Assembly: GCA_024345305.1 (NCBI GenBank)
Contig: BRON01000001.1
Coordinates: 2,604,001 to 2,668,000 of the forward strand
DNA: 64,000 nucleotides
Source: Mrakia gelida
Taxonomy: Eukaryota > Basidiomycota > Tremellomycetes > Cystofilobasidiales > Mrakiaceae
Direction of reading: 5' to 3'
The position numbers were made by a program, and so were the translations under genes. Of this stretch, positions 23,135-35,176 are shown in pieces; the stretch's first letter is position 1, and each line of letters starts with the position of its first letter. The notes below the pieces were generated by a model, which was given only the letters and a program-made list of their open reading frames with translations, did not search any database and had not been told where the DNA came from.

Positions 23135-26100
23135 TCACGAGCCTCCTCCTCCGCATCTGTGACGTCGCAAGAGAAAGACGGTGGACGGGAGGGAGTCAGC
23201 GACGACCCGACGAACAAAAGGATTGACGAACGAGAGTTGAAGAAAGAAAGAAGGAACTAACCCCCCACCTCCTCCACCGCATCCTCCTCCACCACCACCA
23301 CAGCCTGTTCGAGTCGATGAGAAGAAGAAGAGGGAAGGGAGTCAGCGTCGTTCTTCGATCGAAGCTGGAACGAGTCGAACTCGACGAGTGAAGAAGCAAA
23401 GCAAGAGCTCGAAACTCACCTCCTCCTCCACCACCAGCACAGCCTGTCGTAATGGAACAGAGCAAGGAAGCGAAGAGGAGTCAGACGTGTCTCTCATTCG
23501 TCCGGAGAAAACGCAAGCCGAACGAGTCGAGCTCAACGCGAGACGGAGAAAAGATGCGACTCACCTCCTCCAGAACCCCCGCAAGACGCACCACCCCCAC
23601 CTCCACACCCTCCACCTACATCGAAAACGCGAGAGAGAACGAAGGGTCAGTTCTCGTCGTCGTCTCTCACAAAAACCCGAACAGACCGACTCACCACCAC
23701 AAGCACCTCCTCCTCCCGTCCCAGCACCAGCGGCACACGCTCCTCTCGCGACTTGGTTCCCGTCCATCTGATGCGCATCGCACTCTCCTCCCATGCCTGT
23801 CGAATCGAGTTCAACCGAAGACGAAAACGGGAAGTCAGCTCTCGGATCTCGAGACGCGTCTCGACTCTCTTCTCCCCCTCCCTCTTTCTCTTTCCGTCCG
23901 AATTGAGGCACTCACCCCAAGCAGCAACCCCACCAGGGTACATTCCCGGCATCCCAACTCCCCAGTAAAAGATGTAAGGACTCGCGAGGTAGGCGTCGTC
24001 TCCGTTGTGACGTCTGTTCGAAGGGAAGACGAGAGGTCAGCGATTAGTTCCTCGAGAGGAGAAGAAAGGAGAGGAAGAGAAGGTGGGGGTTTAGACAAAC
24101 CTCCTTGCCCTGAGATCCCCACCAGGGTTGTTCTTGAGCCATTCCTTCTCGGCTTTCTCGTCTCTCTTGGACCTGGGTCAACGAACGAAACGAACAAAGG
24201 TCAGCTCGAAATTCGACGCGACGAGCTCGGCATCAGGGACGACTCACCTCTGCTCCTCCCTAATCCTCTTCTTCCTAGCCGAGTACCGATCCCCAATCAG
24301 CGCCACGCTTGAGTGGACCGAGGGGTGGGAAGAGTCTCGTTGATCGTCGTCGATCCAGTCCTCGCCGAGCGCGGGTTTCTTCTTGTCCTTCTTCCAGAAC
24401 TTGAGCGAGGTAGGGGTGGGAGCTTCGGGAGCGCAACCGCAGGTAGAGTAGGGGACTCCGTAGCGTCTTTGCCAAGCTCGGGCGGTGGATTGGTAGGCTG
24501 CGTCGAGGGCGCTTTGAAAAGAGAGAGAGGGGAGGGAGGGGAAGTCAGGACGGAGAGAGAGGAGGGTGATGAGAGGGAGAGGGTAAGGACGAACTTCTCG
24601 TCGACTTTGTCGTCGTGCTGGTAGAGGTTCGAAGAAGAGAGGGAGAGCGTTAGTCGAGCTTCTTCGAGGTGCACGTGGAGGAAGAAGGGTTCGACGCACA
24701 TCAACGAACTGCCGAACGAGACGAAGAACGTCGGTTCTGTAAGTCGATCCCTTGAGTTGATGGGTGTGCCAGCCTGAGGAGAAAGGAAAGGGGAAGAAGC
24801 GGTCAGCGGGACGTCGAAGAGAGGCTGAAAGGAGAGCGAAAACAGGGGAGCGAGGAAGACGCGACGAACTGAGATCGATATCGAGAGCTGAGTTCGAACA
24901 ACGAAGAAGAGGAGATCAGCGAGAACAACGAAGACGAGGAGATCAGCGAAGGAAGGAGAAACCTCAGAAGGAAGGACGGTGCACTTACTCGGACAGAAGA
25001 AACTCCAAGGCTGAGCAGCCATGAGCTGTAGAACGACGAGCGAGAACGAAGGTCAGCGCGTCGAGAGTTTCGAACGAGCAAACTCGAAGAGGGAAGACTC
25101 ACATCAAGGAAAGCGTGGTACCTGCATCGTTTCAAAGCAAAAGAGACATGTCAGCTACGCGTTTCAGAGGAATTCGAGGGGAAAGAAGACGCGAGACCCA
25201 CCTCCCAATCGATCTGGAAGGCAAGAAGACGTTCTCGTCGAATCGGTGAGGTTGCGTCCATCCGAGATCGGTCATCTTCCCGATGAAGCTTCCTTGACGA
25301 AGGACCTGGAGCCAAGGAGGAGAGGTCGTGAGCGAGCGAAGGAAGAGAGGAGAGAGGAGGGGAGGGGAAGAGAAAGGGAAAGACGAAGACGAACAGCTCC
25401 GACGAGTTCAACTCCGAACGGCGATTCCCAGTTGTAGTAACTCCAGACCTTGCCTGCAACGAGAGAGAGGGAGTTGAGTCAGAACCAAGTCAGGTCTGGA
25501 GCAGTGCCCTCAATCTCTCGCGACTCGACGAAACGACTCGTCAAAAACTCACCCATGATCTTCCTCAACCCCCCCAACTTCATGATCACTCCCGGCTTCC
25601 TCAACGCCTCGTCGAACGCCTTGTGCACGTCCGCCATGCTCCCCCCGTAGAAGCCGAGCATCTCCATCGAGTTCCCAGCGGCGGCGGGATCATGAGGGTT
25701 GGGGAAGATGGCGGCGAGGGCTCGAACGAAGTCGGCGGAGAAGGCGAGGAGGGTGGGTGCTGTGGCTGGGAGACCGGAGACCGGTTCGAGGGTTAGGCCG
25801 CTGCAAAAAAAAAAAACGAAGACGGATGAAGAGGAGGGGGCAGTGGATGGGAGAGAAAAGGTCAGCTCGAGAGAGAGAAGGGCGAGAGGGGAGAAAAAAG
25901 GGGAAAGGAAGATCGAACGACCGCGACGCGTCTCGATTTTCGTCGATTGATAGAAGAGAGTGTGGAAAACGGTTACTCACGGCAGCAACCCACTCCCCTT
26001 CCTCCTCCCCTCCAACTCCTCCTTCACCCTCCCCAACATCCCCGCAAACTTCCTCAACTCCAACTGCTTCTTCCCAAACACCAACCCACACCCTCCTCCC

Positions 26101-27257
26101 TCGCACCTCGCCTGAAACTCCTTCTGCGCGTACCCCCTCCCCACCTTCGGCATCAACAGCCTCTCCCCCTTCGGCCCGATGGTCACTGTCGTGGCAGGAA
26201 CCGGAACCGTGATCCAAGGGACTTGGGTGGGTCTCAAGCACGCAGGACAGTCGACGGCGACGGTATCGTGGAAGGAGGTTGTGTAAGGGAGTTCGGAGGG
26301 GAGACCGTGGGTGAGTTCTTTGAAGGTTGCGGCTTGAGTGGAGGAGAGGGTGAAGAGGAGGGTTGAGGGGTCTATTTGGGAGGTGATTTGGAGGAGGGGG
26401 AAGGAGGAGGCGAGGGAGGAGAGCGAGGGACGGAGAGCGAGGTCGGATTGATAGGTTCGGGGGTTGAGGGTGTAGGAGTGCCAGACTAAGAGGACGTCTG
26501 AAGGAAGATGAGGTTAGCACAAAGAAGAAGTGGCGTCGAAACAACGAGCTCTGGGAGCGCTACTAACCCAAAGGAGGCATCTCGTCGACTCTGAACCCGT
26601 CTCCTCCTCCCTCCTGCTTCCTCGCTTGCTCGAGCGCTAACCAGTAGTTTTCGAACCTCCAAGCAGCTCGTTTAACGAAGAGAGCCCATTTGGCGTCGTT
26701 GTCGAGAGGAGGTTGGATCTTTTGGACTTCTGGATCGCAAGGGAGGGAGAGGATGTGGTGCTTGAGCGAATCGAACGCTCCCAGCTGAGGAGAGGGACGG
26801 AACGAGCGGAGACAGGTCAGCATGTCACCGCGAAAGAGAGAGGAGCGAACGATTGGAGTAGAGCGTCGGGAAGAAGTTAAGAGCGAATACTAACGAGCAG
26901 AAGATGAGCTTTGACCTCTTCGAGAGTGACCACTGCAAGCAGCGAACGCAGAGGGAAGGGAAGGGAAGGGAAGGTGTGTGTGAGCTCGAACTTCTTCCTT
27001 CTTTGATTCGCTCTCCTCCGTTTCGATTCAGACTGACGAGGGGGAACATCGTGACTTCCTACTCTGAACGTCTTGGGGAGTTGAGTCTTGGGATCGACCA
27101 GTCCAGGATCAGGGTAGTCCGGAGGAGGTTTGGAAGAACCGTCTCGAGAGTAGGAAGGAGGAGGAGCAGCCGAGCTCGACGCTTGATCTGGATCGTCCGA
27201 CGGAGAGAGCACCTTCTTGTCGTCGTTGAACGAGTTCAGAGTGGATGTCGCAGCCAT
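23135..27257 (-). CDS. Glycine-rich domain protein (GRDP/DUF1399 family), copy A
   Basis: Cytosolic GRDP-like protein, a family best known from plants (Arabidopsis GRDP1/2); the biochemical role is undefined. The N-terminus (MAATSTLNSFNDDKKVLS) is Pro/Ser-rich. The core has AKWALFVKRAAWRFENYW, the diagnostic LVWHSYTLNPRTY, a CxxC-containing stretch (VDCPACLRP and CEGGGCGLVFGKKQLELRKF), WSYYNWESPFGVELVGAV, GWTQPHRFDENVFL, and the second diagnostic block LDIDLGWHTHQLKGS with DDKVDE and RYGVPYSTCGC. The C-terminus reads YIFYWGVGMPGMYPGG, QVARGACAAGAGTGGGG and then a Gly/Cys repeat. That tail is split over small exons at 23565-23615 (51 nt), 23420-23443 (24 nt), 23262-23304 and 23135-23156, ending CGGGGS. 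About 20 introns. Tandem with copy B; the two share all core motifs. Confidence 0.88.
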
Positions 27258-27935
27258 AAGGATAAGCGTGTTGTGTAGAGATGTAGGATGGGTGGGAAGA
27301 GATGGTGGTGGATTGGAGGGAAGATCGAGATGCTGGGCGGGACGGATCGAAATAGGCGGAGAAGGGAGAGGGAAGGTTGAGGTGGTCTGTCACCCTTTGT
27401 TGTCCCTCCGACGCTACCGACCTGGTGATGTTCTTTTCCTTGAGAGAACAGCCTCTTTGGCAGAAGGTTCAGACCGTTTTCCACGTTTCGTTCGTACAGC
27501 CTCAGGGGATGGACCCGAGAACGCGACACGCCTCTCGCCCGCTTCGTTTCGTTCGGTTCATCAAAGTCGCCGTGTTTGCTGCTATAGAAGATCAAGAGCG
27601 CAGGCAGAGAGGGGAGAGTCCAAGATCTCCTTCAGATCCTCTCGCACTGGAAGCTTGGGTCTTCGAAGAACGAAGGAGGATGCTCTCCCTCGACGCGTCG
27701 TCGACCTTCTTTCTTTTGCGATGGGAGTCATGCCTGACTACTCACTCTGAGCGTCTTCCAGTCGGCATCGTTCAACTTTGATCCACGAAGAAGCACTACA
27801 CTCTCCCTCCCTCGAACCGAGCCGCAACCTCAAACTTCGCGTCTCGTCTCTCGTTCTCGCTCTCTCTCTCTCTCCTCATTCCGCTTACAAAACTCCATCT
27901 CAATCGCCTCGACCAACGTCCCAGAACAGAGAGTC
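27258..27935. other. Spacer between the two GRDP paralogues
   Basis: About 680 bases: promoter of copy A next to the 3' flank of copy B. No coding exon is seen and no obvious repeat that would mark the duplication boundary. Confidence 0.5.
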
Positions 27936-30900
27936 TCAACTTGAGTAGCCGCCTCCTCCGCCCATAGCAGCCGACATCGCATCTTTGGTTCCCCAAGCCA
28001 ACCCAAAACGAGTCAGCGCTCTCGTCTCCTCTTCGCACCCCAGAGGAGAGATGAACTCACACATAGGCACCCCCGTAGCGACATTCGAGCATCCTCCGAA
28101 CCCTCCAGCTCCTGCTCCGCTTGCACAGCTCCCACTCCCAATGCAAGCAGAAGAAGCGCAAGGTCCGATGCCTCCTCCTGCACATTTCCCTCCTCCTCCG
28201 ACGCCTGCGACGAACGACCGAAACGAGGGAGGGGGGAGGGGTGTGAGTTTAGAGAAGGAGACGAGACGAAAAGAGATGATGAGAGTATGGGAGAGTTCGA
28301 ACTCACCAAGGTTAGCCGCACAAGATCCCCTCGCAACGTCCCTCCCGTCCATATCGTGAAACGAGCACTCGCGACCGAGTCCCCAAGCTTGGACGGAACC
28401 GGGGTAGGCTCCTTCCTCGCCGACGCCGTAGTAGAGGGTGTAAGGGGAGGGGCGGAAGAAGTCGTTTTGGGTGTGGTTGCTGCAAAAGATGGGGAGAAGG
28501 GAAGTCAGTTGAGAGGGAGGAGCGAACGACGCGTCGGAGAAGGGAGGATCGAGGGGAGTGGTGCTCACTTCCTCCTCGAAGGATCAATCCCAGGGTTCTT
28601 CTTGATCCAGTCTTGATCGGCTTTGAGTTCGAGCTTCTCCCTGTTCGATCCAGGAAGCAAAACGCGAAGGTCAGAACCGAAACGAGGAACGACGAACGCG
28701 ACTCGAACTCACCTCGTCTCCTCCCTGTACTCTCTCCTGTCCGTCGTCTTTTTGTGTCCCATGGCGAGGATGGAAGGGTGAGCCGACGGATGAGTGGAGT
28801 CGTTGGTAGCCATCTCGATACGATCTGCTTCGTCGACTTCGACGGACTTCTTCTTCTTCTTGAAGAGACTGCCGAGAGAAGGGAGAGGCGTGGGAGTTTC
28901 GGGAGCCTGAAAGGAAACGGAAAGGAAGTGCTAAGGTCAGCGAGGGGGGAGAGAGGGCTGGAGGGTTGGTTTGAGAAGGACTGACGCATCCACAGGTGGA
29001 GTAGGGGACTCCGAAACGATCTGGGGAGGGGAAAGGAGGAGGGTCAGCGAACTCGAATTGATATCGAACGATCGAACGAAGGGGACCAGAAGTCAGCTCA
29101 CCTGTCCAAGCCGTCGCGGTGAATCGATAGGCTGATTCGAGAGCGTTCTCTTCGACGGTGTCGTCGTGGTCGGTGAAGCGGCCTACGAGGTCGAGGGTGT
29201 CGGATCTGAGGGACGAGGAGAGGAACGCAAAAGGTGAGTGATGTTGTTGAGCAGGGATCGAGAGTAGGGTACGAACCTGTATTTCGAGCCCTTGAGTTGA
29301 TGGGTGTGCCAACCTGGAAGGAAGATGCGGAAACGGGAGTCAGTCCAGAGCGAAACGATGGAGAAGGGAAGGGCTTGGGCGAAGGGAGAGAATGACGCGA
29401 CGAACCGAGGTCGATGTCGAGAGCTGTGAGGAAGAGATGAAGCGTGAGCAGGAAAAAGAGATGATGGAAGATGTAGGGAAGGTACAACCCACTCGGACAG
29501 AAGGCTTTCCACGGTTGCGAACTCATGAGCTGGACCGAAGAGCAAAGAAGCGAGACAATCAGGAGGTGAGACGACGCGTTCGATATCGAGCTCGCTCTTC
29601 GTACTCACATCGACGAAGGCGTGGTATCTGCAAACAGTGGGAGAATAAGAGAAGGGTCAGCTGGGTGAATAACGGCCGACGAGCCTCTCGAGACGAGGCA
29701 GACCTACCTTCCGATCGTCTTGAGAAGAAGGAAGTCACTCTCGTCAAATCGATAGGGAGCGATCCATCCCAGACCTTCCATCTTCTCGATGAAGGAGCCT
29801 TGACGAAGGACCTGGAAGACAAGCGAAAAAGAATCGGGTCGAGCGGGTCAGCAGGGTGTTGGCGAAGGGTTGAGGTGAGGAAAGAGCAGATGAACTGACG
29901 GCTCCGACGAGCTCAACACCGAACGGCTCAGGGAAGTCGTAGCGAGACCAGATTCGACCTGAAATAGACATGAAACCGAGCGTCAGTAAGAGTCGCTGAC
30001 GAGGAAGGGAGGAAGAAGGAACTCGAACCCACCCATCCTCCTCACGAGACGAGCGATCCGCTCGACCGTGCCCATTTTCAGCGCCACGTCGAACGCATCG
30101 TGAAAGAACTTCATGTCTCGACCGTAGAACAGCAGCATCGACGAGCGATCCACTTCTGCTGATTCGGTAAGGACGATGGCCGGATCCGAGGGGAGAGGGA
30201 AGAATGGAGAGAAGAGTGCGACGAGGGAGGTTGAGAGGGTTCGAGAGGGAGCGTCGGTCGTTGGGACTCCTGTTTCGGGGACGAGGAAGATCGAACTGAG
30301 GAGAAAAGGATGACAAAAAGAGAGTCAGGTCAGAATGGTGGAAGGAGTGAAGATAGAAGAAGAGTAGGTGCGACGAGCAAGAGAGACCCGACTCACGGCC
30401 AAAGTCCTGCCTCCTTCTTCACCCTCCCCATATCCCCAGCGAACTTCCTCAGAGCCAACTGCTTCCTCCCGAACTCCAGCCCGCAGCTCCCGCACGTCGT
30501 CCTGAACGGTTCCTGAGCATATCCAGTCCCGATCTTGGGCTGCAGCAGCAACTCTCCCGCTTTACCCACGTAGGCGGTTTCGCTCGCGACGGGAATCGAG
30601 ATCCAAGGGACTTGTACGAGGGACGAACAGCAGGGACAGGAGATGGTGAGGGTGTCGTGGAACGAAGTTCTGGAGGGTAAGGTCGGCGGAAGACCGTTGG
30701 TTAGTTCACTGAAGGTCGAAGCTTGAGTTGGCGTTTGCTCGAAGACGAGGGTCGAGGGATCAATTTGGGACGCGACGGCGAGGAGAGGGAAGGAATCGAA
30801 GTCGGCCAGAGCGGGTCGAAGAAGGAGATCGATGTGGTAGATGCGAGGATTGAGAAGGTCTGAAAGGAAAGCACACAAGAAAAGGAAAAACGAGGACGAC

Positions 30901-31870
30901 GCGTCAGTTTCGTTTCGAGAACGAGAACGAGCTCTCTGTCGACTCACAAGTATGCCAAACCATGAGAACATCTGAAACCGATGGAGAGATAAGCAAGGTC
31001 AGAACTTGAGAGTCTGAGACGAGTTGAGAAGATCTGCAAGCTCACCCAAAGGAGGCAGAATCATTTCCTCGTCCCACCTCTCGCCGTCGCCCTTCCCACC
31101 CACAGCCTTCTCCAACCCTTCCCAAAACTTCTCGAACCTCCAGACCGCTCTCCTAACGAAGATAGCCCACTTCGCATCTCCATCGAGAGGAGGATCGACG
31201 CCGTCGAGGTCAGGATCGGAGGGCAAATTAGAGATCTCGACGCGAAAACGGTGGAAGGACCCGAGCTGTTTGAAGGGAAGAAAAGCGGGCCGGTTCAGCG
31301 AGGCCAACGACGGAAAAGAGATGCAGAAAGGGTGGTAGAGGGTAGAACGCACTAGGAGAGTGTGAGACCTGACCTCCTCGAGGGTGATGACTGGGTTAGA
31401 AGCGAAGAACGAAGATAGAAAAGGCGTGGTCAGGGTGGCTCGACTCGATGATCCTCTCGTTCTCATCTTTGCTCTGCCGCCGAAGTAGACAGATGAGGGC
31501 TCACGAGCGGATACAGTCTTTTTCCCAACAATGAACTCGGAGGGAAGCTGATGCTGGAACACCAAAAGGAGAAGAGGAGGGGAGGTGAGCTTAAGGTTGG
31601 ATCGAACAAAAATCGAGCTCAACACCTCCCTTCCTTCCTTCTTTGCGAGAGAGAGGGACCGCTCACCTTCTCATCCTTGGGATACGATCTCGAGCCTGCT
31701 CCTACCAGACCTCTGTAAGGAGGAAGTGCTCTTGAGCTTGAAGCGACGCCCTCTTGGTACTGAGGAGGAGGAGCATCGACCGAGTGAGGTGGTTCATCGG
31801 AGGGTCGCGAAGTCGAGGTCGGAGGAGGATCCTCCTTGGTCTTCTTGTCCTTTTTCTTGCTGCTGAACAT
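27936..31870 (-). CDS. Glycine-rich domain protein (GRDP/DUF1399 family), copy B
   Basis: Paralogue of copy A, in the same orientation. It starts MFSSKKKDKKTKEDPPP (ATG at 31868-31870) with a Lys- then Pro-rich N-terminus ending in SRSYPKDEK. The core shows AKWAIFVRRAVWRFEKFW, IDPSTLVFEQTPTQASTF, TISCPCCSSLVQVPW, TCGSCGLEFGRKQLALRKF, PFGVELVGAV, LGWIAPYRFDESDF, LDIDLGWHTHQLKGSKY, FTDHDDTVEENALESAYRF and RFGVPYSTCGC. Its tail differs from copy A: VARGSCAANLG, then one larger exon with CAGGGIGPCASSACIGSGSC and GFGGCSNVATG, and a last exon coding YAMSAAMGGGGGYSS. Stop is TGA at 27936-27938. The duplication is old enough for the tails and N-termini to differ while the WHTHQL and Cys-pair regions are kept. 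Confidence 0.88.
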
Positions 31871-32212
31871 CTTGAGTGTGCGCTGAGTGATCAATCGGAA
31901 AGGAAAGGAGGTGTTGGGTGGTGATGGTTGGCCGGAGAAACGAAGGAGGAAGAGGAACGACCTCGAGGTTGAGTTCGACGGCTTCAGTTCGGCCCTCCTC
32001 CTCCTGCCAAACCTGAATCGAGCCAGGAGTGACAGACCCAGCAAAAGGAGACCTACGAGGCTGTGTAGCTGAGTGGCAACCTCGCCGAGGGGTTCGTCTC
32101 CTAGTATCAGGAGCGAGATCGGACGGAAGCTGGTCGAACTCACGAACTCGACGCCCATCGTTCCCTGCTCGTCCTTTCCTAACTCGCGATCAAACTTCAA
32201 ACGAACATCTGA
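31871..32212. other. Spacer between GRDP copy B and COX19
   Basis: About 340 bases: promoter and leader of copy B, then the 3' flank of COX19. Nothing else seen. Confidence 0.5.
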
Positions 32213-32973
32213 TCACCGTCCAGGACCAGCTACAGGAGATCCCTTCCCTGCGTCTGCTGATGGTATCGTTGTTGCCGATGCCGAGGAGGAGGCTGAGGGA
32301 GTTGAGGGAGGAGGAGGAGGAGCTGTTGAGCTCGACGTCGGCGATTCATGACCAGGCACTGGAGTGTCGTCGAAGCCGAGGGAAGCCCAATCTGTTTTCT
32401 CCATAAGTCCGCTGCGATGGGGGAGGTTCAGAGATCACGTTGGTGAGGTGCGAGAAGGCGAAGGGGAGGCAGAAAGTCGAGGAGAGGCAGGAAGGAAGAG
32501 GTAGGATGTTTTGGTGAGCTCGAGCTCGACTTCCGCTCCGTTTCCTTCCATCGTCTCTTCACCATCGAGAACAGAATCCTTCTAGAGGAAGATACCTAAG
32601 AGAGAGGAAAGAAGACTGTGTTAAACTCACTTGTCGAATCTACACTGAAGGTAGGCTTTGCTGATGTCCCTGCACTTCTCGTTTTTGGCCTCGTTCCTTC
32701 GAAGGCAGGCGAGGTAGGACTTCATGATGGGAGAGCAGTCGTCTGAGGGAGATCGAAGGTGGAGGAGATAGGTCAGCGTCAGGACATGTTGAGGACGCTT
32801 GGCCCTCGAGCCTCAGAAGGTGCGAGGCGAGTAGGAAAGAAGGGCAGGAGGGAGGTCTGAAAGGAAGGGAAGGGAGGAGAGGACGAACGATCGTGGTCGA
32901 GCGGGAAGGACCCTTTCTCGGGAGGAGAAACAGAGAACGAGTCCGAAAAGTTTCCAGGACGACCAAAGGACAT
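32213..32973 (-). CDS. COX19: Cytochrome c oxidase assembly protein COX19 (CHCH domain)
   Basis: A small twin-CX9C protein of the cytosol and mitochondrial intermembrane space, needed for copper delivery to cytochrome c oxidase. Three exons (32889-32973, 32631-32742, 32213-32411) join to 396 nt, 131 residues. The N-terminus MSFGRPGNFSDSFSVSPPEK and SFPLDHD are diagnostic. The CHCH helices read DCSPIMKSYLACLRRN and EKCRDISKAYLQCRF, with four cysteines in two CX9C pairs, followed by the family's GLMEKTDWASLGF. The first donor is GTTCGT, the second GTGAGT. After the conserved region the protein runs on for about 45 residues of Ser/Pro/Ala, ending VAGPGR. COX19 is usually about 90-100 residues, so this tail is an extension. 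Identification is firm. Confidence 0.95.
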
Positions 32974-33261
32974 GATGAGGAGGGAGAGGGTGAGGTGAGA
33001 GGGGGTGTGGAGAGTCGACTGACGGTTTGGGAAACGAAGGAAGGGAGGGAGGAAGGTCGGAAGACGAGAGCGAGCTGACCGTTTTCCCTGACAACGCTCA
33101 CCCTCTCAGGTCCTTATCGATTTCTACATGTCCGATGCTGAATCATCACAATGGTGTAGAACCTTGGACCTCTCGTGTTCAGAATGCCTCCCGAATCGAT
33201 TCTTGAGCTTGAGGTGAGTCCGCCCTTTCAACGCGTCGTCGAGGTCGTTTCGCTTCCTCTA

Positions 33262-35176
33262 TCAAAACTGATCATGCTTGTAACTACCGAAACTCGACCC
33301 ACTCCTCTCGTCCCCGTTTCCTCCCTTCGAATCCATCACGTCCTCCTTCCTCAACGCGACCTGACTTCCCCATCCGATGTCCACCTCCGAACCCGAGATC
33401 CTGTCGTCGTTGCTCTCCAGATCCGTGTCTCGGTTGACTCGAGGCATGATGGAATCCATCACGTACGTTTCGCTGGTCACCATTATGCCTCGAGACGTGT
33501 TAGGGTTGGCGTTGAGGGTTGAAACGACTGCTGGACCGGAGTGGGAGGTGTGGGAGGCGGTTTGAGATTTGATGTGCCAGGCTTTGAGGACGTCCCCTGT
33601 TGGGATGGAAGAGAGAAAGGTCAGCTTGAGAGAAATCGAGCTCGTTTCACTCTCCCCGAGACGAACGTCCAGAGGAGAGGGACGAGGGAGAGGAAGATGA
33701 AGAGTGAACGGGAGCCGAGAAGAAACGAGACGAGACGCGTCGAAAGGCGAACGAACCTTGGCTTCCGAAGATGAAGATAACGCAGGATCCGATACAGGCG
33801 ATACTGAAGTCACTCGCTACAGCAGTGAAGTCACCCTGAGTGACGACCGAGCAGCTGTGAGAGGGAAAGGGAGACAGAGAGTCGCACGACGCGTCAGATT
33901 TGAGTTAAAGTGAAGAAGCAGCGAGCTCTGGCGAACTCACATCAAGGCGAGAATGACGCAAAGACCAAAGACTCCCAGCCTGAGGATCAAGGGAAGAGAA
34001 GCCCCTCCGAGTGTGAAGGACCTGGTGCTTGACGACTGATTCGAGACTCCAGTCGAAACCGCCGCGGCTTTGCGGAAAGATCGAAGGGTGAGGAACTGGC
34101 GACACAGGATGATGGCGACCGAGACCTCGAGGACGATGGTGACGACGTTGATGATGGCTGATAAGGAGAAGAAGAGAGGAGAGGAGTCAGCGCGAGCTCG
34201 ACGACTCGAGACGGATTGAGTTCGAGTCGACGAAGCGAGAACTCACCCGTGAAGATCGTTGTACCGTCGACGAGAGTTTCGTTGTCGATCGCACAGTACA
34301 GAACTGCACGGAATACCTTGCTCCTGTCCTTGAGTCCGATCGATAGAGCCGACGAAATGTAGATGATCCAAACGACCCATGGAGACGCGAGGAGGTAGAT
34401 TGTGAGCCCTTTGGAGTCGCAGAAAGTCGTCCAGCGTCCCTTCGAGGCGATGATGCGGATCACGATCTGGGGAAAGAGATAAAGGGGGAGAGAGAAGAAG
34501 GAGGGGAAGAGGAAGAGGAGGATGGGAGGAGGAAGCGAGGGCGTTGGTTGAAGTCTCGAGGTTGCGAAACGAAGGGAGGAGGACAGCTTACTCGAAGAAC
34601 AATGTTGAGAGCTGCTAGCGACTGGTGAAGAGAAGACGAGCAGAAAAGGCGGTCGAGGTCAGTCACGGTCCGCTGAAGGAAAGGACAAGGTCGAACGAAG
34701 GTCGATTGTTTTGTTCATGAACTCACCTGAGCTGGACTCGTGCCGTAAACGATCGCTGCGTTGGCGAGACACACACCGAACTTCACATCCTCGTTAGGCC
34801 CCGTCAGCGTACCCGAGAGGAACCTGTGGAAACAAGGAAGACGAAGGAAGCAGAAGAAGAGTGAGCTCGGTGATTGTTTGTTTTTGTAGGGCCCTTCGCC
34901 ACGACCTGTCGTCCCTTCCTTCCCTTTGATCCGCGGTGGATCGCTAGAGAAGAGGGCTTACATGATGCTCATCCCCCAACTGACAGCCATGAAGACGAGG
35001 ATAAGACTCGAGATCGTCGCGTCTCGTTTCACCCTCCCTGAGACGAACGTCCAAAGAAGAGGGACGAGAGAGAGGAAGGTGAAGAGTTCGAGCGAGAAGT
35101 AGGCTGCTACGATCCGGGTCGGACGTTCATACTCTCTTGAAGCTGCCGGCAGCGTAGAGTTGACTGCTAACATCAT
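33262..35176 (-). CDS. Seven-transmembrane protein B (paralogue of protein A)
   Basis: Receptor-like membrane protein homologous along its length to the gene at 17.9-19.7 kb. The start is taken as the ATG at 35174-35176 (MMLAVNSTLPAASREYE); the next codon is also within an ATGATG pair. Helices include VAAYFSLELFTFLSLVPLLW, LILVFMAVSWGMSIMFLSG, FGVCLANAAIVYGTSPAQ, LTIYLLASPWVVWIIYISSA, INVVTIVLEVSVAIILC, LPLILRLGVFGLCVILAL and FSIACIGSCVIFIFGSQGD. The extracellular-side NETLVDGTTIFTG is one exon here but is split by an extra intron in protein A. The tail carries HTSHSGPAVV, then the shared GWGSQVALRK, and ends SYKHDQF at TGA 33262-33264. Ligand and coupling unknown. Best described as a basidiomycete 7TM family member. 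Confidence 0.8.

Noticed and set aside
17862..35176. Mating-type locus with STE3 pheromone receptors
   Set aside because: The two 7TM proteins lack STE3-type sequence, and no pheromone precursor (CaaX) gene or homeodomain gene was seen nearby.
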